Of a stretch of 64,000 nt of DNA, positions 20,785 to 29,800 are shown one piece after another. Positions within the stretch are counted from its first letter, which is position 1. Each line of letters opens with the position of its first letter. The stretch lies in NCBI RefSeq assembly GCF_030504985.1, contig NZ_JASERU010000001.1, forward strand, positions 1-64,000, read 5' to 3'. The position numbers were made by a program, and so were the translations under genes. The notes beneath the pieces were generated by a model. That model did not search any database and was not told the origin of the DNA. It worked only from the letters and a program-made list of their open reading frames with translations. This stretch comes from Fulvimonas sp. R45. GTDB lineage: Bacteria > Pseudomonadota > Gammaproteobacteria > Xanthomonadales > Rhodanobacteraceae.

Positions 20785-22140
20785 ATGCGCCGCGCCCTGT
20801 CGAACATCGTCCCCTTGAACAGGTTCACCGACATTCCGGAGGAACTGCTGCCGACGCGCGCCGTGTTCGCCGCCGCGCCGCGACGTCGCGTGTTCGCCAT
20901 GCTGGGACCGGGCGCGCTGGTGGCGGTGGGCTACATGGACCCGGGCAACTGGGCCGCCGCGCTGGTCGGCGGTTCGCGCTACGGCTACCGCCTGCTCGCA
21001 GCGATCGTGCTGGCCAGCCTGCTGGCGATGCTGTTGCAGTGGATCGCGGCGCGCGTGGGCGTGGTCACCGGGCGCGACCTGGCGCAGCTGTGCCGCGAAC
21101 GCTCGCCGCGCTGGGCGGTGATCCCGCTCTGGCTGGCCAGCGAGGTGGCCATCGTCGGCTGCGACGTGGCCGAGGTGGTGGGCAGCGCGGTGGCCCTGCA
21201 GATGCTGCTGCACGTGCCGCTGTGGCTGGGCGTGCTGCTGGCCGCGCTGATGACGATGGCGTTCTTCCTGGCGGGACGGCGCGGCCGGCGGCGGCTGGAG
21301 GTCGCGGTGGCGGCGCTGATCGCGCTGGTGGTCGCCTGCCTCGCGGTGCAGCTCGCCGTGGCGCAGCCCGACTGGGGCGCCGCCGCGCGCGGGCTGGTGC
21401 CGGACCCGGCGCTGCTGCGCGACGCCGGCGTGCTGTGGCTGGCCGCCGGCATCGTCGGCGCCACCGTGATGCCGCACAACCTGTACCTGCACTCGGCGCT
21501 GGTGAAAGGCTACGCGCCACCTTCGCCACGCAGGCAGGCCCGGCCCGCGATGCGGCAGCGCGCGGTGGCGCGCGTGCTGAAGGCGGTGGGCATCGACAGC
21601 GTGGCATCGCTGTCGCTGGCGCTGCTGGTCAACGCCGCGCTGCTGATCCTCGCCGCGGCGGTGTTCCATGCCGGGCACGCGGGCGGCGTGGACGACCTGG
21701 CCGCGGCGCAGCGCCTGCTGGCGCCGGCCCTGCATGCGCGCTGGCCCGGCGTGCTGTTCGCGCTGGCGCTGCTGTGCTGCGGCGTGAACTCCATGCTCAC
21801 CGTCACCCTGGCCGGCCAGGCCGTGATGGAAGGTTTCCTCGGGCTGCGCATGTCGCGCCTGCGGCGGGCCGTGCTCACCCGCGCGCTGGCGCTGGGCCCC
21901 GCCCTGTTCGCGGTGGCGGCCTACGGCGAGCACGGCTCCGCGCCGCTGCTGGTGGCCAGCCAGGTGCTGCTGAGCCTGCAGCTGCCGCTGGCGATGCTGC
22001 CGCTGCTGCGCTTCGCCTGCGATCGCGGGCTGATGGGCGCGTGGCGGCTCGGCCCCGTCGCCGGCGCGCTGGCGTGGAGCGGCGCGCTGCTGCTGGTGGC
22101 GCTTAACGTGGCGCTGGTGTGGCAATGGCTGGCCGGCTGA
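20785..22140 (+). CDS. mntH: NRAMP divalent metal transporter (MntH-like)
   Basis: A 451-residue polytopic protein of the NRAMP family, proton-coupled importer of Mn2+/Fe2+. Metal-site motifs are present: DPGNW (about residues 52-56) in helix 1 and MPHNLYLHSALV in helix 6. About eleven helices are predicted. It is followed by a cation diffusion facilitator with a TGATG overlap, giving an importer/exporter pair. Specificity for manganese is likely by family but not proven by sequence. Confidence 0.93.
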   Translation: MRRALSNIVPLNRFTDIPEELLPTRAVFAAAPRRRVFAMLGPGALVAVGYMDPGNWAAALVGGSRYGYRLLAAIVLASLLAMLLQWIAARVGVVTGRDLAQLCRERSPRWAVIPLWLASEVAIVGCDVAEVVGSAVALQMLLHVPLWLGVLLAALMTMAFFLAGRRGRRRLEVAVAALIALVVACLAVQLAVAQPDWGAAARGLVPDPALLRDAGVLWLAAGIVGATVMPHNLYLHSALVKGYAPPSPRRQARPAMRQRAVARVLKAVGIDSVASLSLALLVNAALLILAAAVFHAGHAGGVDDLAAAQRLLAPALHARWPGVLFALALLCCGVNSMLTVTLAGQAVMEGFLGLRMSRLRRAVLTRALALGPALFAVAAYGEHGSAPLLVASQVLLSLQLPLAMLPLLRFACDRGLMGAWRLGPVAGALAWSGALLLVALNVALVWQWLAG

Positions 22141-23159
22141 TGGATGCGCGACCGGACAAGGGCGGCAGGCGCCGCGCCGACATCGAGGGCCGGCGCCGGC
22201 GCTGGATCGCTCGCCGCGCGGCCCGCTCGCGCCTGGTGGTGTACGCCGCGCTGGCGGAAAACCTGCTGATCGCCGCGGCCAAGCTGGCGGCCGGGCTGGC
22301 CACCGGCAGCGCGGCGATCCTCAGCGAGGCGGTGCACTCCTTCGTGGACACCACCAACGAACTGCTGCTGCTCTACGGCCTGCACCGCGCCAACCAGCCG
22401 CCCGACGCGGAGCATCCGTTCGGCCACGGCCGCGAGCTGTATTTCTGGAGCTTCATCGTGGCCCTGCTGGTGTGGGCGCTGGGCGCCGGCATGGCCCTGG
22501 TCGAGGGCATCTCGCAGCTGCGTCATCCGCACTCGATCGAGCATCCTCTGGTGAACTACGCGGTGCTCGCCGCCTCGGCCGTGTTCGAAGGCATCTCGTG
22601 GTGGATCGCGGTGCGCGAGTTCCGCACGCGCAAGGGCGAGGCCGGCTATCTCGAGGCGCTGCAGCAGAGCAAGGACCCCAGCGTGTTCTCGGTGCTGCTG
22701 GAGGACAGCGCGGCGCTGGCCGGCCTGGCGGTGGCCTTCGTCGGGCTGCTGGCCGCGCAACTGCTGGACATGCCGCGGCTGGACGGGGTCGCCTCGATCG
22801 GCGTGGCGCTGGTGCTGGCGGTGTTCGCCACCGTGCTGGCGCGCGAGACCAAGGGGCTGCTGATCGGCGAGCCCGCGCAGGAGGGCGTGAACGAGTCGCT
22901 CGTCGAGGTAGCCTGCCGCGACCCCGCGGTATGCCACGTCAACGGCGTGCTGACCGTGCAGATGGGCCCGCACCAGGTGGTGGCCGCGCTCAGCGCGGAA
23001 TTCGACGACACGCTGACCACGCCGCAGATCGAAGCCTGCATCCACCGGCTGGAACAGGAAGCGATGGCGCGCCACCCCGAGCTTTCCTCGCTGTTCGTCA
23101 AGCCGCAGAGCGCCGAGCTGTGGCGCGCGCGGCGGCGCGCGTGGGCGTCGCTGTCGTAG
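22140..23159 (+). CDS. Cation diffusion facilitator (CDF) efflux protein
   Basis: 339 residues with a basic N-terminus and six helices. HSFVDTTNELLLLYG in helix 2 and HPFGHGRELYFWSF before helix 3 resemble the SLC30A9-like CDF branch; LEDSAALAGL in helix 5 supplies the second metal Asp. The cytoplasmic C-terminal domain starts near residue 240. The ATG overlaps the mntH stop (TGATG), so I chose it over upstream GTG/ATG codons (22119, 22125). It probably exports Zn, Mn or Co. Confidence 0.92.
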   Translation: MDARPDKGGRRRADIEGRRRRWIARRAARSRLVVYAALAENLLIAAAKLAAGLATGSAAILSEAVHSFVDTTNELLLLYGLHRANQPPDAEHPFGHGRELYFWSFIVALLVWALGAGMALVEGISQLRHPHSIEHPLVNYAVLAASAVFEGISWWIAVREFRTRKGEAGYLEALQQSKDPSVFSVLLEDSAALAGLAVAFVGLLAAQLLDMPRLDGVASIGVALVLAVFATVLARETKGLLIGEPAQEGVNESLVEVACRDPAVCHVNGVLTVQMGPHQVVAALSAEFDDTLTTPQIEACIHRLEQEAMARHPELSSLFVKPQSAELWRARRRAWASLS

Positions 23160-23204
23160 CCGGTCCGACGCGTAGAGGGCCCGGGGACGCCACCGTACCG
23201 AACT

Positions 23205-23282
23205 GCTGCATAAGAGGAATGCCGCATAGGAATCTTTCCTATAACGCAGGATTTTGCCGATAACGCAATATTATGCGGATCG
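23205..23282. repeat. Cluster of TTATGCG/TAACGCA motifs and a palindrome upstream of rhs
   Basis: Within 76 bp, related hexamers occur in both orientations: TGCATAA (23207), CCGCATAG (23222), ATAACGCA (23241), GATAACGCA (23260) and TTATGCGG (23271). A perfect palindrome ATAGGAA-TCT-TTCCTAT lies at 23226-23242. The patch is AT-rich and sits at the left edge of the rhs locus. It could be an integration/recombination site or an operator; I cannot tell which. Confidence 0.45.
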
Positions 23283-23303
23283 TCAAAGGACAGGGAGCGG
23301 AAT

Positions 23304-25496
23304 ATGGGGCGGTTCTGCGTGACGCTGTTGGTATCGGGCGCGGTATGGCTATGTGCGGCAGCTGCACGTTCGGGAGTCACCAACCTTGAGGGAATGAAGG
23401 TGCTCGGCCCCCATTGCACCGTCGGAGTTGAGGTTTTTATTGGGGACGAATTCGCTGGCTGCTCTGGGGGCATAGACGGATTTGGCGGGCCAGGCGTCGG
23501 AAATATAGGCGGTGGTGGCGGCGGTGGCGGTCCAGGTATTCCCAATAAAGGCGATACGGCCCCGAACAAGCAAAACCCTGACCAGAAGAGTCCCTGCGAC
23601 AAATCCGGCAGCCCCACGCAGGCCGGCAATCCCGTGGTCTTCTCCACCGGCAACAAGATCGAGCCGGCCACCGACTTCGCCAGCGTCGGCGTCATGCCGC
23701 TCTCGCTCACGCGCACCTACAACCACTACTGGGATGGCATCGGCATCTTCGGCAGGCGCTGGCTGAGCAACTACGACTATAAGCTGCTGTTCACCACCGA
23801 CGATCCCACCTCTTCCTGCTATCCGCGTCCGGGCAACACGCCCTGCGATCCCGCCGGACATCCGATCTGGGCACAGCGTCCGGACGGCCGCAAGATCAAG
23901 TTCAACTACGCCACCACGCCGGTTCCGGGCTGGTACGAGGACAAGCCCGCGCCGATCGCGAAGATCCTCAAGTCCGGCACCACCTACCAGCTGTACAGCG
24001 AGAACCATACGGTCGAGGTCTACGACAGCGCCGGGTTTGCGTCCAACATCAAGAACCAGCAGGGCATCGGCTGGACGTTCCAGTACGACGGCAGCCATTA
24101 CCTGACCCGCGTCACCCACACCTCCGGGCGCCATGTCGATTTCATCTGGAGCGGCGGATTGCTCACCCAGGTGACTGACCCGGCAGGCAACGCATACCGG
24201 TACACCTACACGACCCTCCCGGTGCAGTCCGCGATGACGGCGCAGGCGCAGGCTGCGCCCCAGGTCTCGCCGATGCTGGTACCCGTGAGGGAACTGGATG
24301 ACCCGCCTCCCGCCCCACCCGGACCGCCGCCCGCGCAAACCATGGTGGCGCTGCTGACGGGCGCCACGCTGCCCGGCAGCGCGCCTACGACCTTGACCTA
24401 CTACTACGAGGATGCGCGTTTCCCGACGGCCTTGACTGGCGTGGCCATCAACGGCGCGCGCTATTCCTGGTTCAGCTACGACGCCGGCGCCCGCGCCATC
24501 GAAACCAGGCATGCGGGCAACGTGGAACGCTACCAGTTCGCCTATACCCTCGACGCCAGCAACACCATCACCAAGGTCACGATCACCAACCCGCTCGGCA
24601 AGCAGACGACCTATACCTACAACGCCAAGGGTGATCCAACCGCCGTGTCCGGCCTGCCCTCGGCCCACTGCGCCGCGGCCAGCAAGGAAACCGCCTACGA
24701 CAGCAATGGCTACCCCATCGGGACCATCGACTTTGCCGGCCATGCCACCACGTACAGCTATGCGCCTACAGGGCAACTGCTCCAACAGGTAGTCGGTGAT
24801 GGAACCCCCGAGGAACAAATCACCGACTACGTCTGGGACACGACCAACAACCGCGTCACCAAGGTCACCGTGGAAGGCGATCACGAGACCGGCTACACCT
24901 ACGACCCGAACCATCGCCTCACGGCGGTCTCGGTCAAGAACCTGTCTGCCAAGGTAGGAGCGAGCGCGGGCCAGACGCACACCACGACGTATGCCTATAC
25001 CACCTGGCCCAACGGCCTGCTCGCCTCCATGACGGAGGACGGCCCCTTGGCCGGCTCCGGTGATGCCATCACCACGAGCTATTCGCAAACCGGTGACGTA
25101 CTGAGCGTGAAGAACGCCGCCGGGCACGCCACGACCTACGGCGACTACAACGCGCTCGGGCTCCCCGGCTTCGTCATCGGGCCGAACGGCGACAAGCGCG
25201 GCTTCGTCTACGATGCGCGAGGCCGCGTGGTCGACGTGCAGACATACCGCAATGGCGGCACCCAGCACACGACCTACGAATACGATGGCTTCGGGCGGCT
25301 GTCCCGGGTCACGGCGCCGGATGGCCAGGCGCATGCCTACCAGTACGACGTGGCCGGCCGGCTTGTCTCCGAGTATGAGCCGGAGGCCGGTGGCACGTTC
25401 GCGCAGACCGTCTACGCCTACAACGAGATGTCCTTGCCCACGTCGATCACGAAGCAGCGTGTCTTCGCCGAGCCGGCGCGGGGCACCGTGTGGTGA
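23304..25496 (+). CDS. Secreted RHS/YD-repeat protein without core domain
   Basis: 730 residues: signal peptide (about 1-22), a Gly-rich stretch at 69-78, a DUF6531-like entry domain (about 105-180; GNPVVFSTGNKIEPATDF), then YD repeats (TYNAKGDP, TYDPNHRL, VYDARGRV, YEYDGFGRL). It stops inside the repeat region without the RHS core or a C-terminal toxin. AGGGAG lies eight bases before the ATG. The next gene starts with its own signal sequence, so this may be the first part of a split system or a truncated older rhs gene. Confidence 0.85.
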   Translation: MGRFCVTLLVSGAVWLCAAAARSGVTNLEGMKVLGPHCTVGVEVFIGDEFAGCSGGIDGFGGPGVGNIGGGGGGGGPGIPNKGDTAPNKQNPDQKSPCDKSGSPTQAGNPVVFSTGNKIEPATDFASVGVMPLSLTRTYNHYWDGIGIFGRRWLSNYDYKLLFTTDDPTSSCYPRPGNTPCDPAGHPIWAQRPDGRKIKFNYATTPVPGWYEDKPAPIAKILKSGTTYQLYSENHTVEVYDSAGFASNIKNQQGIGWTFQYDGSHYLTRVTHTSGRHVDFIWSGGLLTQVTDPAGNAYRYTYTTLPVQSAMTAQAQAAPQVSPMLVPVRELDDPPPAPPGPPPAQTMVALLTGATLPGSAPTTLTYYYEDARFPTALTGVAINGARYSWFSYDAGARAIETRHAGNVERYQFAYTLDASNTITKVTITNPLGKQTTYTYNAKGDPTAVSGLPSAHCAAASKETAYDSNGYPIGTIDFAGHATTYSYAPTGQLLQQVVGDGTPEEQITDYVWDTTNNRVTKVTVEGDHETGYTYDPNHRLTAVSVKNLSAKVGASAGQTHTTTYAYTTWPNGLLASMTEDGPLAGSGDAITTSYSQTGDVLSVKNAAGHATTYGDYNALGLPGFVIGPNGDKRGFVYDARGRVVDVQTYRNGGTQHTTYEYDGFGRLSRVTAPDGQAHAYQYDVAGRLVSEYEPEAGGTFAQTVYAYNEMSLPTSITKQRVFAEPARGTVW

Positions 25497-25623
25497 CGGG
25501 CGACATGGGGCGGTGCCCGTCGCGAGGGCACATGCCGCTGTCGCGGCCACTGGAAGCGCAAAAACGGATTGCAGGTCAATGCGAGAGCGCTGTTGCCATT
25601 GGCGCAGCATGCAGGGGAGCACC

Positions 25624-28494
25624 ATGGGGGCAGCAGCAATGACGGACCATTCCATGCGGCGCGTGCGCGGCCGTGCACGCTGGTTGCGATGCGCCTGGCT
25701 GCTGTGCGCCTGGCCGATGCTCGTCTGGGGCGGCAACGGCCAGGACAAGCCCGAGGCGCAGTCTTCCCAGACCGTGACCCCTTACGGCCCATGCCTGACG
25801 TGCGAACCGGACGACCCGCCTCCCCAGCCAGCGCGTGATGCCCAGTTCATCAGTCAAACCGTTCCGTCGGCGATGGTCGCGGGATCCATGCAAACGGTCA
25901 GCATCCTGCTCAAGAATACAGGCACCCTGGCTTGGGAAACAGCAGGAAACTACAAGATCGGATCCCAGAACCCCCTGAGCAACACCACCTGGGGCAACGC
26001 CCGCATCGAACTGCCCCAGACCGTATCGCCCGGGCAGACCGTGACAATCACGTTCCAGATCAGGGCACCGCAGGTGGCCGGCACCTACAACTTCCAGTGG
26101 CGCATGGTCCAGGACGGTGTCACGTGGTTTGGGCCCTACACGCCCAACGTGGCCATCAAGGTCATAGCCGGCTCGATCGGTGCGGGCCCCAATCCCTGCC
26201 ACATGGCCAGCGGCTCATCCATTTGCACCACCACCGTCAACTGGAATTCCAGCAGCGGCACGTCGGAAGTCTGGGTATCCGATTTCGATGGCAGCTCGCC
26301 CCATCTGTTTGCGCGTGCACAAAGCGGCTCCCAATCTGCGCCATGGATCGACGCGTATGGCTCCCGCTTCACGCTCAAGAGCGATGGCCTTACCTTGGGT
26401 AGCGTGGATGTGCGCGGCATCCCGCCGCCTGCAGTATTTGGCAGCTCAAGCATCGATTATGACGAACTCGGCCGTGCAATCGCGCTGCGCGACAGCGCGG
26501 GCCACATCAAGCTCAGCTACGAGTACGACGCCAACGGCAACGTGACAAAGATCACCGATGCCCTCAACCACGCCACCACGATGACGTACGATGCCCTCGA
26601 CCGGGTCAGCACGTCCACCGACGCGGCCGGCCAGGTCACGGCGTATCAGTACGATGTCGCCAGCCGGCTGGTCCAGGTCACCGATGCGCGCGGCCACGCC
26701 ACCCGCTACCTCTACGACGGCTTCGGCCAGTTGTGGCAGCAGGCCAGCCCCGATACCGGCCTCACCGGCTTCGCCTACGACGCCACGGGCCTGCCCCTGG
26801 GCATGACGCGGGCGAATGGCGTCATCACGACCTACAGCTACGACACGCTCTACCGCCGCACCGGCACCACCGCCGGCGGGCTGACGCAGTGGGCCACCTA
26901 CGACAACTGCACGAACGGCATTGGTCGCCTGTGCAGCACCGGCGACGCCACTGGCGTCACCTCCTACAGCTACACCCCGGAAGGCCAGGTCACGGGCCGC
27001 GGCTTCTCGATAAGCGGCACCACCTACGCGCTGGGCTACAGCTACGACAGCATGGGCCGCCTGGCGGCGGTGGCCTACCCCGACGGCAACCGCGCCACCT
27101 ACAGCTACGCCAGTGGCCGCGTATCCGGCATCACCATGGCCGTAGGCACCACCACCTTCCCCGTGGCCAGCGCCGTGACCTATCAGCCGGATGGCGCCAT
27201 GACGTCGTGGCTATCCAGCAACGGCCTGGCCAATACGCTGGCCTATGACAGCGATGGGCGACTGACCGGCATCAGCGTGCCGGGCGTGCAGAACCTGGCC
27301 TTCACCTATGACGCGGCGGACCGCATTACGCGCATCACCAACGGCATGGATGCGGCGTGGACGCAGGATTTCGGCTACGACGCCCTGTCCCGCCTGACTT
27401 CGGTCACCTCGGCGGGCGGCAACGAAAGCTACCAGTACGACGCCACCGGCAACCGCGTGGCGCAGACCCTCAATGGCGTCTCCACGTCCAGCGTGATCGA
27501 CACCGCCAGTAACCGCCTACTCGCCTTCGGCGCCACCACCTACGGCTACGACGCCAACGGCAACATCACGACGGTCGGGGGCACGCCGCGCTACCACTAT
27601 GATGCTTTCAATCGCATGGACAGCGCCCTGGGTGCCAGCTTCTACGTGAACCCCGAAGGGCAGCGGCTGCGCAAGTCCGGCGGCGAAATGACGTATTTCG
27701 CGCCGGACACCACCGGGATGGCGCTGGCGGACAACCAGGCTGGCGTATGGCGGGACTACGTGTGGCTGAACGGGCGCATGGTGGCGATGGTCATGGCCAA
27801 TGAGGTGTATGCCCTCCACAGCGACCAGACCGGACGCGTGCTGGCCATCACGCAGCCGAACACGGCGCTTGCCTGGAAGGCGAAGGGTGATCCGTTCGAC
27901 CGCAACACCACCAGCGGCTACTCGGCGTTTTTCCGCCTTGGTTTCCCCGGGCAATACTGGGACGTGGAAGACAGCCTGTGGCACAACGGCTTTCGGGACT
28001 ACGACTACAGCACCGGACGGTATATCCAGAGCGATCCGATTGGGTTGGCGGGTGGCATAAACACGTACGTCTATGTCGAAGGGAACCCGTTAATTTACAC
28101 AGACCCTTTCGGCTTGGCGTCTGCATCCGGTGCTATGGCCGACTGCTTGGCCCAAATATTTGGGCAGTCTGTTGCTAGCGTGAACATCAGAAATAAAATG
28201 TTTGTCAGAACTGATTTCGTCACCACACGAAAGAATTCAATCAGGCTTCCGCCCACCTTATCCATAGATGAGTTCTTCGCCGATCATGGCTTGGTTCTGC
28301 ACGAGTACTACCATGTTTTGCGGCAGTGGAATACTGGCATCCTGACGCGACGAGGATATCTGGCCGAATTCGTGCGCTCAGGCTCTTGGGCGGAAGGCAA
28401 TCGTTTTGAAGATGCCGCAAATGAATTTTCTGGGAGAAACGTTCAAGCGTTTAACGATTGCTTAGAACACAAGAGCGAGAATTGCAAAAAATGA
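25624..28494 (+). CDS. Rhs polymorphic toxin with HEYYH metallopeptidase-like C-terminus
   Basis: 956 residues: N-terminal signal sequence (WLRCAWLLCAWPMLVWG), an NBR1-type Ig-like domain (about 70-190), YD repeats, the RHS core ending at DPIGLAGG (about residue 804) and DPFGL (about 827). The C-terminal module of about 128 residues contains HEYYH (893-897) followed by WAEGNRFEDAANEF, which suggests a zinc-peptidase-like effector. The last part is AT-rich and unlike the repeats. The ATG at 25624 has GGGGAG five bases upstream; ATGs at 25639 and 25654 are alternatives. Confidence 0.85.
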   Translation: MGAAAMTDHSMRRVRGRARWLRCAWLLCAWPMLVWGGNGQDKPEAQSSQTVTPYGPCLTCEPDDPPPQPARDAQFISQTVPSAMVAGSMQTVSILLKNTGTLAWETAGNYKIGSQNPLSNTTWGNARIELPQTVSPGQTVTITFQIRAPQVAGTYNFQWRMVQDGVTWFGPYTPNVAIKVIAGSIGAGPNPCHMASGSSICTTTVNWNSSSGTSEVWVSDFDGSSPHLFARAQSGSQSAPWIDAYGSRFTLKSDGLTLGSVDVRGIPPPAVFGSSSIDYDELGRAIALRDSAGHIKLSYEYDANGNVTKITDALNHATTMTYDALDRVSTSTDAAGQVTAYQYDVASRLVQVTDARGHATRYLYDGFGQLWQQASPDTGLTGFAYDATGLPLGMTRANGVITTYSYDTLYRRTGTTAGGLTQWATYDNCTNGIGRLCSTGDATGVTSYSYTPEGQVTGRGFSISGTTYALGYSYDSMGRLAAVAYPDGNRATYSYASGRVSGITMAVGTTTFPVASAVTYQPDGAMTSWLSSNGLANTLAYDSDGRLTGISVPGVQNLAFTYDAADRITRITNGMDAAWTQDFGYDALSRLTSVTSAGGNESYQYDATGNRVAQTLNGVSTSSVIDTASNRLLAFGATTYGYDANGNITTVGGTPRYHYDAFNRMDSALGASFYVNPEGQRLRKSGGEMTYFAPDTTGMALADNQAGVWRDYVWLNGRMVAMVMANEVYALHSDQTGRVLAITQPNTALAWKAKGDPFDRNTTSGYSAFFRLGFPGQYWDVEDSLWHNGFRDYDYSTGRYIQSDPIGLAGGINTYVYVEGNPLIYTDPFGLASASGAMADCLAQIFGQSVASVNIRNKMFVRTDFVTTRKNSIRLPPTLSIDEFFADHGLVLHEYYHVLRQWNTGILTRRGYLAEFVRSGSWAEGNRFEDAANEFSGRNVQAFNDCLEHKSENCKK

Positions 28495-28856
28495 AAAAAT
28501 TATTTCCAGTTCTCTTAGGCACATTGACATCCATAGGGTGCACAGCTTTTGGCGGTGACATGATCATTCGGGTGTCTGGATCAGTGCCAATGTCTTCACA
28601 GGTGAAGAAATCAGGCGAACAATGTCAACTCGACATGATCTCTTCTGAAACTGGCAAGCGGGAGGCCACGCGGAGTGTTTCTGCTGACTTCTCTACGACT
28701 ATGATGATTGTCGCCAGCCCCAAGCCGGAGTCCTACTATTTCATGGCTGAATGCAGCGACGGTCGTAAATTTCGATCGAATGAAGTCATTGTCAGTAGCA
28801 GCAGTTCGTATAGAAGGAGCTTTAGCTTGGGGACACTCGCCGATAGTGTTCCGTGA
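28491..28856 (+). CDS. Probable immunity lipoprotein for the HEYYH toxin
   Basis: A 121-residue protein whose ATG overlaps the rhs stop codon (ATGA). It has a signal peptide with a lipobox-like end (LTSIGC, Cys18) and a mature part that looks beta-rich with two cysteines (GEQCQLD, AECSDGRK). The position directly after a variable toxin domain is the standard place of a cognate immunity gene. Periplasmic location would mean that the toxin acts in the periplasm. No family was recognised. Confidence 0.7.
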   Translation: MKKLFPVLLGTLTSIGCTAFGGDMIIRVSGSVPMSSQVKKSGEQCQLDMISSETGKREATRSVSADFSTTMMIVASPKPESYYFMAECSDGRKFRSNEVIVSSSSSYRRSFSLGTLADSVP

Positions 28857-28981
28857 CTATAGAGCAGCGAATTTAATCCTGCCAGGATCCCACAGCTTAC
28901 TGGAAAAGGACCAGGTAAAAATTTGTACAGGGCTGGTTCTGGAGCAATTGCAGGAGCTATCTTTGGAGGCGGACACAGGCT
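28857..28981 (+). pseudogene. Remnant of a Gly-rich Rhs C-terminal module
   Basis: One frame of this 125-bp patch reads LYRAGSGAIAGAIFGGG, a glycine-zipper type sequence like those in the C-terminal modules at 30979 and 32744. It has no start and runs into another module out of context. It is best read as a leftover of a further displaced cassette. Confidence 0.4.
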
Positions 28982-29367
28982 TATGGCGAAGAAGCGGCAC
29001 AGTATTGGGCTGACAAGGCAACAAAGACTGGAAATCTACTCTATCACATCCTTGGCGCAATAGCCTCCCTGTGGATGCGTGATACCAGCAATAAAACAGA
29101 AATGTAGGCTCCACATGGAGCCTACGGGATGGTAGCCAGGGATATACGCCAATTGACGCTGGAAATATGTTGCGCGTTGAACGACATATGACAGGCTCTG
29201 CCAAGGCCGGCAATAGAGCAATGACATGGCATAGCCATGTTGGAGGGAGCGGACATCTTCCTTCCGCAGTTGGCATTGGCGTAACTGGTGGACTCGCTGG
29301 CCTAGCAGCTGCAGCATGGAATGGAAACATAGGAAAGAACAACTTTAAATGTGGGTGCAGCAAATGA
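28982..29367 (+). pseudogene. Broken copy of the CT2 toxin module
   Basis: Nearly identical to the intact module at 31568-31984 but lacking 31 bp between AATAAAACAG and AAATG. The deletion shifts the frame and brings TAG into frame after Thr-Glu-Met. No RHS core precedes it. The 3' part, from 29168, is still open and would encode MLRVERHMTGSAKAGNR onward. The following immunity gene overlaps its end (ATGA). Confidence 0.8.
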
Positions 29368-29756
29368 CCATTGCACAACTTATCAGCCCTGAAGGTCTAG
29401 AGGCCATGCTGTGGCAGAAGCACCTTGACGACCATCTTATTGTTTATTCTTTCGTAAAATCTAACAGCCTGCTTCGATATATAGGAGTCATAAAGGGAAG
29501 TGACAAATGGAGACCAAAAGTCTTAGAAAGCAGAGAGTCGCTTTCTAAGGCGTTCACGCGTGGAAAGAATTCAAAAAACGGATCATTTGCAATTGCGCTT
29601 ATTAGGCAATCTCCCCAGACTGAGATATTTTCAGAGGAATGCCTGTTGACGGAAGAGCAAGCATTTGGTCCATATGTGCAACTCATTGAGTTCGTTGACG
29701 GAGACCCGGTGGTCTATGGCGAAAAGAGCATAGATCAAGGTAACGCGAAAAGCTGA
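29364..29756 (+). CDS. Probable immunity protein Imm2, copy A
   Basis: A 130-residue soluble, mixed alpha/beta protein without a signal peptide, so probably cytoplasmic. It differs from the copy at 31981 by very few residues (GDPVV for GYPVV, last Ser for Asn). The reading frame is intact although the toxin in front of it is dead. The ATG overlaps the toxin-module stop (ATGA). No family was recognised. Confidence 0.7.
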   Translation: MTIAQLISPEGLEAMLWQKHLDDHLIVYSFVKSNSLLRYIGVIKGSDKWRPKVLESRESLSKAFTRGKNSKNGSFAIALIRQSPQTEIFSEECLLTEEQAFGPYVQLIEFVDGDPVVYGEKSIDQGNAKS

Positions 29757-29800
29757 GTAGTTTAAACAGCGCCTCAATAAGCCTCAATGCTGTCAAGTCC

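Noticed and set aside
25434-25640. Sequencing frameshift joining the two rhs genes
   Set aside because: The downstream frame has its own ribosome site, signal sequence and Ig-like domain, so a single base error would not restore one normal Rhs protein.
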